From positions 93,392,215 to 93,456,214 of the forward strand of contig CM022948.1 of NCBI GenBank assembly GCA_012931725.1: a stretch of 64,000 nt of DNA. The letters run 5' to 3'. Below the pieces are notes generated by a model. That model saw only the letters and a list, made by a program, of their open reading frames with translations. It had not been told where the DNA came from and made no database searches. Shown one piece after another: positions 1 to 12,163 of this stretch (positions are counted from its first letter, which is position 1; every line of letters starts with the position of its first letter). Origin of the DNA: Litsea cubeba (Eukaryota; Streptophyta; Magnoliopsida; Laurales; Lauraceae). Made by a program: the position numbers and the translations under genes.

Positions 1-238
1 TTAGATGGAGAATGAGATATTTTAGGGATTGCATTAGCATGGAGAAGGAGAGATTTTAGGGAGGGCGAGATGGAGAAGTTTTAGATGGAGAATGAGAGAT
101 TAGCAGAATACCATTTTAGGCTGGCTGCTGCCACATGTCCATTTCCAAGACATGCCAAGTGTCCTCCTCCAGGAAGTGTATACATCCCTTTAGTAATATA
201 GATAAAGGCCTCCTCGGTTCAACAAAGCCTCAAGTCCA
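1..238. other. Non-coding sequence with short direct repeats at window edge
   Basis: Purine-rich sequence in which a unit like TTAGATGGAGAATGAGA occurs at 1-17 and again at about 80-96, with looser copies between. It runs into the first unit of the 380 bp tandem array. No coding potential is seen. It may be the end of a mobile element cut by the window edge, but no terminal signature is visible. Confidence 0.4.
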
Positions 239-1380
239 TTTAAAATTTGAGTCAGGTTGATAAGTTCTATGAGGTGGTCCTACTAAGATGGTGCATGGGT
301 TAGATTTATTAAATTCCCTAAAACTTTTGTGGGGTAACACATAAGTGAAATAGATTGATATTACATAGTGAACCCCCTTAGAAGGGTCTTGTGTTATTTT
401 TCCAAGATTAACTTTAATTTTAGGGGATATTGATTAAGAGACTTTAGGAGATACAAGATATGGATAGATACTTTTGGAGAAAAAATAGTGGAATGTGATG
501 ACATGGCTCCTTAAATTACTCTAAGTTTTTTATGTATATTTATTTAAAATGAGAACTCCTTCTGTGATGACATGGCACCCCTCACAGCCCTCCTCCCCGT
601 TTGCTTTAATATATATATAATTTAAAATTTGAGTAAGGTTGATAAGTTGTATGAGGTGGTCCTACTAAGATGGTGCATGGATTAGATTTATTAAATTTCC
701 TAAAACTTTTGTGGGGTAACACATAAGTGAAAGAGATTGATATTACATAGTGAGCCCCTTAGAAGGGTCTTGTGTTATTTTTCCAAGATTAACTTTAATT
801 TTAGGGGACATTGATTAAGAGACTTTAGGAGATTCAAGATATGGATATATACTTTTGGAGAAAAAATAGTGGAATGTGATGACATGGTTCCTTAAATCAC
901 TCTACGTTTTTTATGTATATTTATTTAAATGAGAACTCCTTCTATGATGACATGGCACCCCTCACAGCCCTCCTCCCCGTTTGCTTTAATATATATAATT
1001 TAAAATTTGAGTCAGGTTGATAAGTTCTATGAGGTGGTCCTACTAAGATGGTGCATAGGATATATTTATTAAATTCCCTAAAACTTTTGTGGGGTAACAC
1101 ATAAGTGAAAGATATTGATATTACATAGTGAGCCCCCTCAGAAGGGTCTTGTTTTATTTTTCCAAGATTAACTTTAATTTTAGGGGATATTGATTAAGAG
1201 ACTTTAGGAGATACAAGATATGGATAGATACTTTTGGAGAAAAAATAGTGGAATGTGATGACATGGCTCCTTAAATCACTCTAAGTTTTTTATGTATATT
1301 TATTTAAAATGAGAACTCCTTTTGTGATGACATGGCACCCTTTTACAGCGCTCCTCCCCGTTTGCTTTAATATATATAAT
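239..1380. repeat. Tandem array of three ~380 bp units
   Basis: Three head-to-tail copies each open with TTTAAAATTTGAGT at 239, 621 and 999 (periods 382 and 378 bp). Each closes with a GATGACATGGCACCC motif followed by a CCTCCCCGTTTGCTTTAATATAT stretch. The copies differ only by scattered substitutions and small indels, so duplication is fairly recent. No open frame is shared between units, so this is non-coding: a short satellite-like array or a locally amplified piece of a transposable element. No terminal inverted repeat or target duplication was found around the block. Confidence 0.9.
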
Positions 1381-4300
1381 ATAATTTCACTATGACACAC
1401 ACTGACCTCATTTGGATTTGCACGGGTTGTATATTCATATTGTTCCAGAAATTATTCACCATTGGATTTTATTGCATTAAATTTGCATCATCTAAATCTA
1501 AATGAAACTTTAAGGACTTAAAATTAAGTATTAGAATCATTTCATGCATAGGCCCTAAATCCCACATTTCAAGTTAAACCCCACTAAAAAGAGCCCAAGC
1601 AGTCACTGTTTTGGCTGCAGCATCCCTCAAAATGAAATATGCATATATATATATATATATATAGAGCAAGGCTCTCATAAGCTTAAGCTTATGATATGAT
1701 TCCGTAAGCTAACGCTTCTAGGGCCCATCCTTGATCCATCCAAATGGACCAAATACATGACTCCCTTAAATTGCACAAGCCCACCAACTTTTGGTCAAAT
1801 CCGAATTTACTAGACCGTTTACACGTACAAAGATAATACCTAGTTAGTGGATTTTCATAGGCTTATGAAATTGCTTTTGGCCTACGAGGAGCGTGGGTCT
1901 GTTCCCTATCCAATTATTTCGAGTTGAAAAAGTGGCACTTGGGGGCTTGGCCCACACTATCTTTCCAATGCATTCGTTCATTTCAGGATCTTGTTTTCAT
2001 CATAGAATTTTTCTTTAGAAGTTTTTTTTTTTTTTTTTTTTTTTTTTTGAATTGTAAGCATTATTTATTCAAAAAGAGGCAAATATACAGCAAGATAGGA
2101 TGATCTTGTAAACTTTATACAATGAAGTTACTTTAATTCTGGGATCGAACTAGCACAATTTAGCCATTTATTTCACATGGGTCCAGCCCAATCGTTAATA
2201 GTAATCCTGTTGACTTAAGAACTTGGGTTTGCTCTGGTAGCAACTCTATCTCTTACATAATTGCCTAAGATTCGATCTCCTTATGCTGTCTCTTTTTAAG
2301 TGTCAAACATACTTCTCTTATAGGTGCTGGTGTGTGGGCTCTTTTAGTCTCAGCCCTTTTGTTTAGAGTCAAGAAAAAAAGGTAATTTGATTGTCTTAAA
2401 ATTTGGAGCATGTACTTATACATGAAGACAGAATTGAGTTGTCAGTTGGGATCCAAATAATGCAATCTCAATGTTTATAACATTTAAATTTATTACAAAA
2501 TATGATTAGTATGTGAGAAAAATTAAACTTTGTTTTGAAAAATGTCCAAATCCAACGGTGATTGTTGTTGTGAATCATGGAAACACACGTATTTTAAACG
2601 GTTTGAATCTTCACAAAGTACCCTTCACATTTACAAATTTGTTTTATACTTTACCACATGGTGTGGTCCATGTTTTACCATTTGTGATATCATAATAAAT
2701 AAATTAACAATACTAACGGACTTGCGCTTTGAGTCGAGCCTGGAGTCACGTCCACATCAATTTGGTCCACGTGGGTTGAGTCGATGCTCTATGCATAAAA
2801 CTAGGGATGCAAATTGGTCGAATCTAGGGAGGAAACATGGTGAATTGGGACCCAACCCTTTTTAATAGATTAGATATGGATACAGAATAGAACCTATTTG
2901 TTATACTTGGATCCAGCACCGGCTTAGGTTTTTATCCCCTATCTGAAATAAGATGAGTAGTGTATTAGTATAATTGGATAAAGGGGCTTTCACAAAAACC
3001 TGGATATACAATTGGAGGCTATTAATTAAGTAGTATATGATTAAAGCAAAGTAACTCTTAAATATCAATCCAACTCAAACTATGTAGGTCCTTCAAACCT
3101 ATATGATATTTAATCTGTAAAAGTAATTATGCTGGATCTAGATCCTCATCTCAAAATATATAGGGATCTAGATCCCGATCCGAATGTTCAGCATTCTATA
3201 TTCATCGATCCAAACTTGGATTCGGATTTCTTCCAAATTCAAAAATAGGTTTCATGCCCACCTTATCTATAATTCAAGAATCCGGATACTTGTACAGACT
3301 CCCATTTGGAAATTTTACATCCAACCCATGTTAAGTTCAAATTCAGGTACACAGAGATCACTAATTAGGTCTAAGTTCAGGTCATTACCATTACCATTAC
3401 CATTACCATAGCCTTTTCTTAGAGAATCCTACCTCATGGATGTCTGCTAAGAGCAAACTCGATTGCAATAACTCTTCAAGTGTAGAAAGGCCTCTTTGGC
3501 ATAATGTATTGAATACTTCAATTTCAAGTATAAAATATGTGTTCTCATTGCTTTTATGGATTATTATAAAACAGGAATGGGAAACAGTATCATCGATTGT
3601 ATCATCACTTAGATATAATATATACTTTCTTTCTACGCAAAATGTGACAGACTACTCAAGCATTTCATTTCACCAACTAAATCATGCAGTTTATGTGTTC
3701 CTTTCAAATGGGAGAGAGGTTTTCATTTGAAATCACCTTAATCATGGTTTATGTGTCATTTTCATTTTCCTATTTCTCGTTTTCTTTTATTTTAAGCGAG
3801 TTGTGACATGGTTTTCAGGAATGGATATTGGACTTTGGAGCCTGCATTAGACATGTGAAAATTGATATGAATTGATTATACAGGTGATACAGATCAACAT
3901 ATCCAAAGCATATCAAAATTACTGTTTTAAGTATAAAAGGTAGAACAGTAATTCATATAGGCCTGTATATCTGAGTGGGTGAGATACATATGAAATGGAT
4001 GTCATACCAATGTTTGGATTTCTTTTCCCCTGACAGGAATCCCACAGGCCACTTATGTGGGATTTTCAATGTGCAGCTCAAGTTGGGGTCTCTGTACTTG
4101 GATGGCAGGGATTGAAATTTGAGAATCCCAGGGAGTCCCGCATTGTAAAAGAGACAATATTTGTATGTTAGAGATAGAAATGTGCACGTACGATCTACAT
4201 CATCCCAGTCCCAGGGCAGCCAAAAACTCATTCAGTGGAGCCTACCTTCTTTAAATCAAAAGCCTTATTCCACGGCTAGACCAAATTTAGCTTTAATAAA

Positions 4301-7300
4301 AATTGGATTAGCAGTGAGATTGATCATGTGAAACAAAAGTAAATAAGAATAAAATAAAATTGATGGTAGTAAATTATATTTTTTTTTACATGTGATCAAC
4401 TTGACGGCCTCCCATGATATCAATTATTGTTATCTAACATTATATCACCGTATCGATGATACGTATCAGCCGTATCAGCCTTGTTGTTTGTAATATTGGC
4501 TTCATTTTAAGAAGAGCTTTTCCAAGAAGGACCTATATTATCACACAACCTCAAAAGAGGCCCTTGAATTATTGGATTTTACTAATAATGGTTTCACTAG
4601 TTAATCTCTCCTTGAATATTAGTCTTAGGATAACACATGTAGTCGATTTTCATGGTCATCTAGATGTTACCATCCTCTGATTAGGAAACAGATCGATGAA
4701 AGCAAGATCGATTTAGCCAACAAAATTTCGTGAGTAACACCAGAAAACTGCAGCACTACTACAAATCTCAGTGAAGGGCCCAGCTCTCATACATGATACA
4801 TCCAAATTGTTCAAAGAATAACCTCATTATTTATTATATTTATGATAAAAAAAAATTCTTAGTCTTCTTATATGGGCATGTTCAGCTAAGAGGTACTTCT
4901 CATGCAATTCGTAAGAGGTAAAACTTTGAGTCCTTTGTGAGATTCACTTGGATGTGTGCTAATCATGAAAGGTAGTGTGATAGAATGGTCTCATTATGGA
5001 TATGATTCTGAGAAAAAAACCATCTCAATTAGGTCATCAAAGCTATTGATTTAATACCCTTACAAGTTTAATGATTTCTTAAGTGGATTGCGTGAAAGGT
5101 GCCTCTTCTCGTAACATAACCATATAAAATATATGAGTAAGATTTACCCCCTCCCCCCCCCCCCAATATATGAGTAAGATTTCCCCCCCCCCCCGATAAA
5201 TCCAACCTCCCTCGTACTCACTAACTCCCCATGAATAAGCATTCACCCTAGTTTGACACTATTATAAATTATACTCAATAAAACTAGACACTAATCTAAA
5301 TTATATTCAATTAAACTATGCATCGAATGTACGATTTGTATCAGCGAAAGATGAGCCCTATTGTGCACAAAAATCAATTAATAAATAGTCATTTTAATTA
5401 GTACTTTATCACATTTTTTTTTTCACTCCAACCATTAAAAAACACTTCAGGGGTAGAGAAAAATCCTGTTATAGATGAATAGGATGCAGCCACAACTTCA
5501 ATCGTTTAAATCTTTTGGAGTTGGACCCCACATATATCAGTTTGATTTGACCTGCAAGATATGATCAGCCTTATGTAATCATGTTCTTTTAAATAAAAAT
5601 GATAGACCCTTTTTTTTTTTACAAAGGTTAGTATATATTTTACTAGTTAGCCACACCATTTGGCTGGGGTTAAGTCTCATGTTCAAGTCTTAACATTTTA
5701 TAATTAACCCTCATACTTAACAGTGAAATTCATGTTAATTAGCACCAGGAGAGAGATCCATGTTTTTTATTTAAGGTAGGGTCCTCTTGGAAATCTTTTG
5801 ACCAACCTCAGAGGTTCTGATTCATGTACATTTGAGAGAGAGGGAATGGGAATTATGTACATTCCAATGCAGATGAGGTAAACAACTAAGCTTTTCCTTT
5901 CCACTTTCCTTTTAAAATGGGGGGATAAAAAAAAGAGGTACGTAGAGCACTTGGAATTTGTGGAGGACCCATGAATGATGGCAGTATCTTCCTTTTGGTC
6001 TCTTTGCTTCTTGTTTTTTCTTTCTACTTATTTGGTTCTCCCTATTCAAGGGCCCAACAAAACGGACTGCCCACTGTTCCCGATAGAAGAGAAATCTATT
6101 TGCTGATGTTTAATGAAAGAGATAGCTGTCTCATTTAAAAGCCTTATCTTAAAAACCGGTGCAAAGGATAGGCGTATGGGACCTCATGTTGGCCACGCTG
6201 CATCACATGTGATAAAAAGGCTTCTTCTCATTCCCTTTGTTGATAAATTAAGAAAAATAAATGCATATCAAGGACGACCATCTCTCATTTCCTTGTCAAG
6301 GTTTCGGAACTTGCCCACTTGCAGCCTACTATTTCAAGAGAAACATGGCTCGGGCGAGTTGACTCAATGACTCGGTCAAGAAATAATCTGCTGGTTTACA
6401 TTTTTAGCGGCGATGATGATGATAATGATGACGACGGCGGCGGCCATATTTAATACATGATGGCTTCGAATGCAAAGGGTATCTTTATTTATATATAATG
6501 TATAGATATGCATGATTAAATGAGCTCCATCTAATGAAAAGTTTCAGTCTTTACCCTCCCAATTATTTTATGGGGGAATCATATACATGGCTACAACAAT
6601 GGGACTTGGTACATCAGTTTGATACTTTTCCATCATATTTCAACCTACATGAAAACTAGTAAAAATGAGAGGTCCTTTCCTTCCACTGTTTTCCAACCTA
6701 TTTCATGGGCCACATTTCCCTGTCCATACGTGTGGCCCATGATTGGATAAAAAGAGCTTTTCTTAACTTGTGTACAGCTGAATCTTTAGCTTCTTTTGGA
6801 GATCACGGGGTTTCAAACTAAACAGCTTTGATTATTTAGTCTACCCATTCATTTTGCATGTACTTTGATTTGCATGGTGACAATCAAATTAAAATTAAAG
6901 CCAAAAATAATGAATATCATACTATCAGATCAACCCATTGGGGATCTTTGGGATTAATCCTAGTCATACAAATTAAGTTTAAACTATAAATTCCAAATAT
7001 AACAAGTCTTAACAAACTCATTTAGATCTTAATTTGGTGTTCTCTCAACAGAAGGTTGGTCTTTAGAAAAGGGATTAAAAAAACAACCCGTAGCCAATAG
7101 AGTTACCCAGGAGTCCAATTTATTTATAGACCCATATCTTCTATAATCTTTTCTCCCATCAAGCAAAGAGGATCCAAAGCTTTATCTTTATCCCTTGACC
7201 TTAGGAATAAATGACAACAATTTGAAAACTCTAATTGATCATAAAAGACAACCAAAACAGAAAATGATGTGAAAAAGACCCATCCATAACATGGTGTGGT

Positions 7301-8704
7301 CATGTGGGCCACACCAAGACACCTGGTCCAACATATACATCAAAATGTGTTGCCAGTGTACCCAAACACAGGCTGTTAAGGATTAATAAGTGTTATCATT
7401 TGTTTATCTTTATTAGCTGAAAGTGAAATCACACTGATACAAATGACACATTATAGACATTTCAGGCATATCAGTAACACTGATAACTTCCATCTGAGTT
7501 CTGACTGTCCACATTAGGGGCTTGGATAGGTCCACAAAAGGCAGAAGACTGACTACCAATATGATCAACCCTTCATACTTGTATCATTTCTCATTTGGAT
7601 TTGAGAATTAATAACGAAGCCTCATTTGAGTAAATCTTCAACACCCGAGTTCAATCGGGAGACCGAGTTAACTCGCGCGCGATAGGGCAAAGAAATGGGA
7701 ATGGCAATATCACGTAATATTTTCATCTGCATCTCATGATTACTGGATAGTGGGAGGCACAACATCCTTCTTTTTCCCTTCCTGGGACTTTTTTATTGGA
7801 TGGCTGAGTTGTATGCATGTAACTGAGTGGGCCCCACCTTAGTCATAGACAGCATCGGACAGTTGCATTTTTTTCTTTTTTTTTTTGTTGAGGTTTTCAT
7901 ATCTGTTCTTGGCTTTCTTTTTATCTACAACTTGGTGGGATGTTCTCTGATTGGTGAGATGAGATGTTTCCATATCTGTCTTATTCCATCCAAGGTCATG
8001 CCAGGTACAAATGGCCACGTGTCAAGTCTGTTGGTCCCACCAGGTGGAAGGTTGGGCCGCAGGGTTCATTGGATGTTTTATGAAAATGAGTTGATTAGGG
8101 AAAGATTTATGAAATTCTAGACCGACTCTTGTTTGTATGACTTGTTAGTGTCAAATGACACATGAATCTTATACTTAGTACTCATAAAAATATAGACCAA
8201 GGTGCAGCCTATATAACCATTGGGCTAGGAAATAGGCTTGACCAGATCCAATATTGGTGGTAAAATTAAAAAACCCAAACCGGCTAAGTGACCATAAAGG
8301 TAGGGTCATGACTAATTAAGTCATGTTTTAGAGGCTTTGATCAAGGAGGATAGGGGAAAGGTTTGAGGAAATATATGGAGGCAATCTACCCAATTTATGA
8401 GTTGTTGGGCTTTTGTGGTATAATTATTTTTGGCTGACATGATTTTTTGGGCCCATTTTAATCATTATCATAGTTGTTTTTTTTCTTTTTCTTTTTTTGA
8501 GATAAGCATTGCCATAGTGAACATAGAAGGTACATAAAACAAGAGATTAGAAGGATATCTGACAAGATCTTTGTGAGCAGATTATTGGCCGGGTTTTATA
8601 GAGGGCATAAATCACAGGGACATACTGCAGTTCTTCATCACTAAGCTGCGTATGTCTAGCTGCTAGTGAGAATGTCACATAATTCCTATGATGTTATTAT
8701 CTTA
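1381..8704. other. Intergenic, no gene recognised
   Basis: About 7.3 kb without a supportable gene; the open frames are short and match nothing I know. It contains an (AT)n run at about 1643-1662, a 27-base T tract at 2022-2048, four CATTAC hexamers near 3383-3406, a duplicated C-rich stretch at about 5135-5195 (ATATGAGTAAGATTT followed by poly-C, twice) and a GAT/GAC/GGC trinucleotide patch near 6410-6445. The stretch from about 2803 onward (CTAGGGATGCAAATTGG) resembles the left end of a decayed hAT-like element, but no right end was located. Confidence 0.6.
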
Positions 8705-8882
8705 CGATTTTTTTTTTTGGTAACGCATGGTGTTTCAGTCCTTTGTGCCAGAATAATTCCTACAGGCCCAGGAGAGAAAGCCGGCTAAAGTCCCCCGGTG
8801 GCCCCAGTGTGGTAGTGTAGTTTCGAACCCACAATTTCCGGGTGCAAGCCGTGGTTTTAGGCCAACTGAGCTACCCCTCGGG
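8705..8882 (-). mobile_element. tRNA-derived SINE with 9 bp target duplication
   Basis: Read on the minus strand, the element starts TCCCGAGGGG, has an RNA polymerase III A-box-like TAGCTCAGTTGG (8862-8873) and a B-box-like GGGTTCGAAAC (8820-8830), and ends in a poly-A tract (T-run on plus at about 8708-8718). The spacing and both boxes match the tRNA-related head of plant SINEs. The site is flanked by the 9 bp duplication ATTATCTTA (8696-8704 and 8883-8891), which supports retroposition. A second, decayed copy of the head lies at about 19,758-19,827. It has no coding capacity and would need LINE enzymes in trans. Confidence 0.85.
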
Positions 8883-8891
8883 ATTATCTTA

Positions 8892-11800
8892 TAAATTAGT
8901 TAATGATTGCTTCTTGCCCATAAAATTTGGGGTAGTTGTGAACTGTTAGAAACTATTAATAGGATAGAAAGGAGAGGAGAGGGTTTTGGATAGAATAAAG
9001 GGATTGAAAGGATAGGAGACTAGGATCTCAAACTTAAAAATGGCCTGGCTATTGTTGAAAATGACTATATATTATTAGTATCATTAGCACATTATAAAAG
9101 CATATTATAAGTACAAGCAGCAAAAATAAAAAAGAAAGAGCATTCTAGTACATTATATTACAATGAAAGCACTTACATCAATTTGGGAAAGATTCCAGGG
9201 CTTCCAGGCCCTTTATTCTGGGCCGGTGCAAGCGCTGTTTGAGCACGGATGTGGGCCCTCTACCCTAGACCCAAGACAGGTACTAGTTGTCAATTGTCAT
9301 ATCATTTACATCCCTAGATATTAAAGACGCATTTAAGCAATGTTCTTATATAATATAGTAGATAATGATCTGGCCTAATTTCAACATTCCAACTGGGCAT
9401 AGAATTCTACAATTGTTAGCAAAGAGAACGCTTCAGAATAGACATAAAAGTGTTTTTTCTATTGGGGTTGAATCAAGAGTCTAAGACATGTCCAACTCCT
9501 GTGGCGTTCTTCAAAACCGACAATGAGGTAAATAGAAGGCAGTGATTAAATCAATCTCCAGTAAACCTTCTTGAGCAGGATGGCCTTGATCAAACCACTA
9601 TAAGTGCAAACTGAGTTCATATAAAGCAAGGCTCCTACTGGGCAAGCTCACCATCTGTTATGGTAATGGAACTTCCTGAGGGTAGGGGAGCTCATGGCCC
9701 CGGCCAGCCCAGACCGGAGCCACATTGGGCTCATGGACTATTGAACCCAGACCTGTTTTCTTGCCCAAGACTTATATGAATCAGGTTCTGTATATGTATG
9801 TTTAAAGGCCCGAATGACCAAAATTGTTTTTTCAGAAAGGGAATATATTATTTTGCAAACGAGCTGGGTATGGGCCTAACCACAGGCCCAGTAGCTCAAT
9901 TCAATCTCTCGACAAATTGTTTCCAAGGCAAAACGTAAAGACCCTTCATTGGAACAAAATTTCAATTACTACTGAAAACAATCTTTCCAAATAGGGTTTT
10001 TAACCATCTCAAATTTATCACCTCATATAAGGGCCCATTTAGGGCCTTCAAAAGTATTGAATTCCTAGGATTTCAGGGCTGCCAACCAGCCAAGCTAGCT
10101 TCAAGTTCAGCTCGTTGTCTCAGAAGATGCCCAGACCAAAATCTAGGTCCATCTAACCTTGACTCTATTCAAGCTCAGCTTGTTAACTGGCTATGTGTCT
10201 GCATATCATAAATATATAAATACGCAAAATACGATGTCTTTGGAGAATGTTATATCATATTATCAACTTGATAGATAAGTTCAATCATAATTTTTGAAGA
10301 ACAATGAGAAATATTAGAATGGTAAATGATCATATCCTCATAAGAGGACCATCTTGTACGTGTTGACCTCTCTAATCAACCAAAAAATATATGAGTAACC
10401 TTGGTTTTTAAGGTTTCTTTTAACTGTTGATGTTAATTTAACTTTGAGATCTTAAAAACTACACCTACTGAGATCCAGTTTGGCTGACCTTTTATATTCT
10501 TGATCTATGCATCTATGCCTTTTGTCCCTTTCATTCTATTGGTTTTTTGTAACTAAGAGTGAACCCCAGAGCAGTTTTTGGTAATCAAGAGTGAATTCCA
10601 AAGGGAGATGGAGAGAATCTCACTACATTCAATATGCTTGAGTTGCATTGACTTGAGCACAAACTTGATATGCATGCTCTTATAGCTCAGTAATTCCATG
10701 GGCAGCTTCACTTAATTCAAGCCAAGGTCATGCGGGGGGACAAGGTTGGCTTGAGCTTGAGAGGCTTTGTTTAATTTTTCAAGCAAAGCTCAAGCTCGGC
10801 TAAGCTCGACTTGCCTACTATATATATAATCAACGCCTTTTCCATTAAAGGGACTGAAAGGGAACAAAGGGGAAGATACACAAGGGGTCATAAAAAAATC
10901 TCTCCTTTGATGGGAGATGATTACCTACCCTGCTTGCCTCTTCAGTACTACTATTTACTAAAACTCTCCATTTACTGTGAATTCCCATGAATATAACATG
11001 AAGGGAAAAGGCCCCAAGAGAAAACTTTTTTTAACTCCCTAATTAAGAGGTGCAGTTTCACAATTACGTGTGGGCCATTACTACTCCAGGACTCTGGAGA
11101 ATTTCTCAATATTTAGAAACTCCATGGGCTGATCTCATCATCTGCATTGTGATAATTACAGATAACCACCTCAAGAATGCCTTCCGGAACACATAACCCA
11201 GTCTCAAGCCCAAGCCCAAGCCCAAGCCCAGCTACATGCCTCAGAAACGGCTAAATGCAGGCAAGGGTTCAGGACAACCCAAGCTGACCAGATCCATGAT
11301 ATACAAGATATTAGAACTTTGTCTTTTTGTTTTTTAAATAAGGTCAGATTTTGATACTTGAGAATTTGAACTCTCAAAACAAGCCTTTAAAACAATGCAC
11401 TGAACTGTTTCCTTTTTTGAGATTAATAATCCAATTATGAATGTCTGTATAAGAGTTTTGATGGGGATAAGTTAGGCAACCCAAATGCTGCGCATCTTCA
11501 GCTGATCCAAACCATCAATACTACTACATGCCCTCATAAAAATCCAATCCCCAAATTATACTCCAATCAAAGTAATATAAACCTTTGGATTGATCATGTA
11601 CATCTGAAAGTTTACTCATATTTATCATCTCTTTTTACTCATCAAGCCGATGATGTGTATCACTCTTAAATATTGAGCTCAATAGCCATTCAATGGAGGC
11701 ATGTAATATGAATGGCTGGGATCAAGGAAAAGTGGACTCAGTGTGAGAAAGTCCCATGTGAGCATGAGCATATGATCGTGTCGAAATCTAAAATAAATGA

Positions 11801-12008
11801 CCTCCCACATGAATGTAAATGGAGTAATCACATAAACAGGAGTGCGTTACGATAACTGAGCTTTAAGCCAGGCCTAATAGATCGACATAAACAGGAGTGC
11901 GTTACGATAACTGAGCTTTAAGCCAGGCCTAATAGATCGGATATGATACTGTCACAACAAAAGTGAATCTAGAGTGGAAAGAGCAAAATAAAAGGGAGAA
12001 GAAGCTAT
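8892..12008. other. Intergenic, no gene recognised
   Basis: About 3.1 kb between the SINE and the 3' end of the pfkB-type kinase gene. No coding exon was recognised on either strand. It holds four AAGCCC hexamers near 11,203-11,231 and the 55 bp tandem duplication listed separately. Several stretches repeat words such as AAGCTC and CAAGCT near 10,640-10,820 without a defined unit. Confidence 0.5.
11830..11939. repeat. Perfect 55 bp tandem duplication
   Basis: Two identical adjacent 55 bp copies, 11,830-11,884 and 11,885-11,939, each beginning ACATAAACAGGAGTGCG and ending AATAGATCG. Identity without a mismatch means a very recent duplication, or an assembly artefact. It lies 225-334 bp beyond the stop codon of the pfkB-type kinase gene, downstream of its probable polyadenylation signal, so it is unlikely to be in the mature transcript. 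Confidence 0.95.
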
Positions 12009-12014
12009 TTTATT
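12009..12014 (-). terminator. Candidate polyadenylation signal of pfkB-type kinase
   Basis: AATAAA on the minus strand about 150 nt past the stop codon at 12,164, a normal 3'UTR length for a plant gene. Plant signals are degenerate, so this is a plausible but unproven near-upstream element. Confidence 0.4.
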
Positions 12015-12163
12015 GCCCAAAGGGTATGGGTTCACAAGATTCCAACGCCGGAGATGTCTCCATACAAAACATTCCTCGCAGAGATTAACTTACACAACCT
12101 GATCATCAGTCCCCAAAATGCAACACTAGAGCTGCCTCTTGCCAGCAATGAAACGATGCCTTG

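Noticed and set aside
239..1380. Tandem 380 bp units as a CRISPR array
   Set aside because: The units are long and continuous with no spacers, and the DNA is plant nuclear.
11203..11231. AAGCCC hexamer run as a possible interstitial telomere repeat
   Set aside because: The plant telomere unit is TTTAGGG (CCCTAAA); AAGCCC differs and only four units are present.
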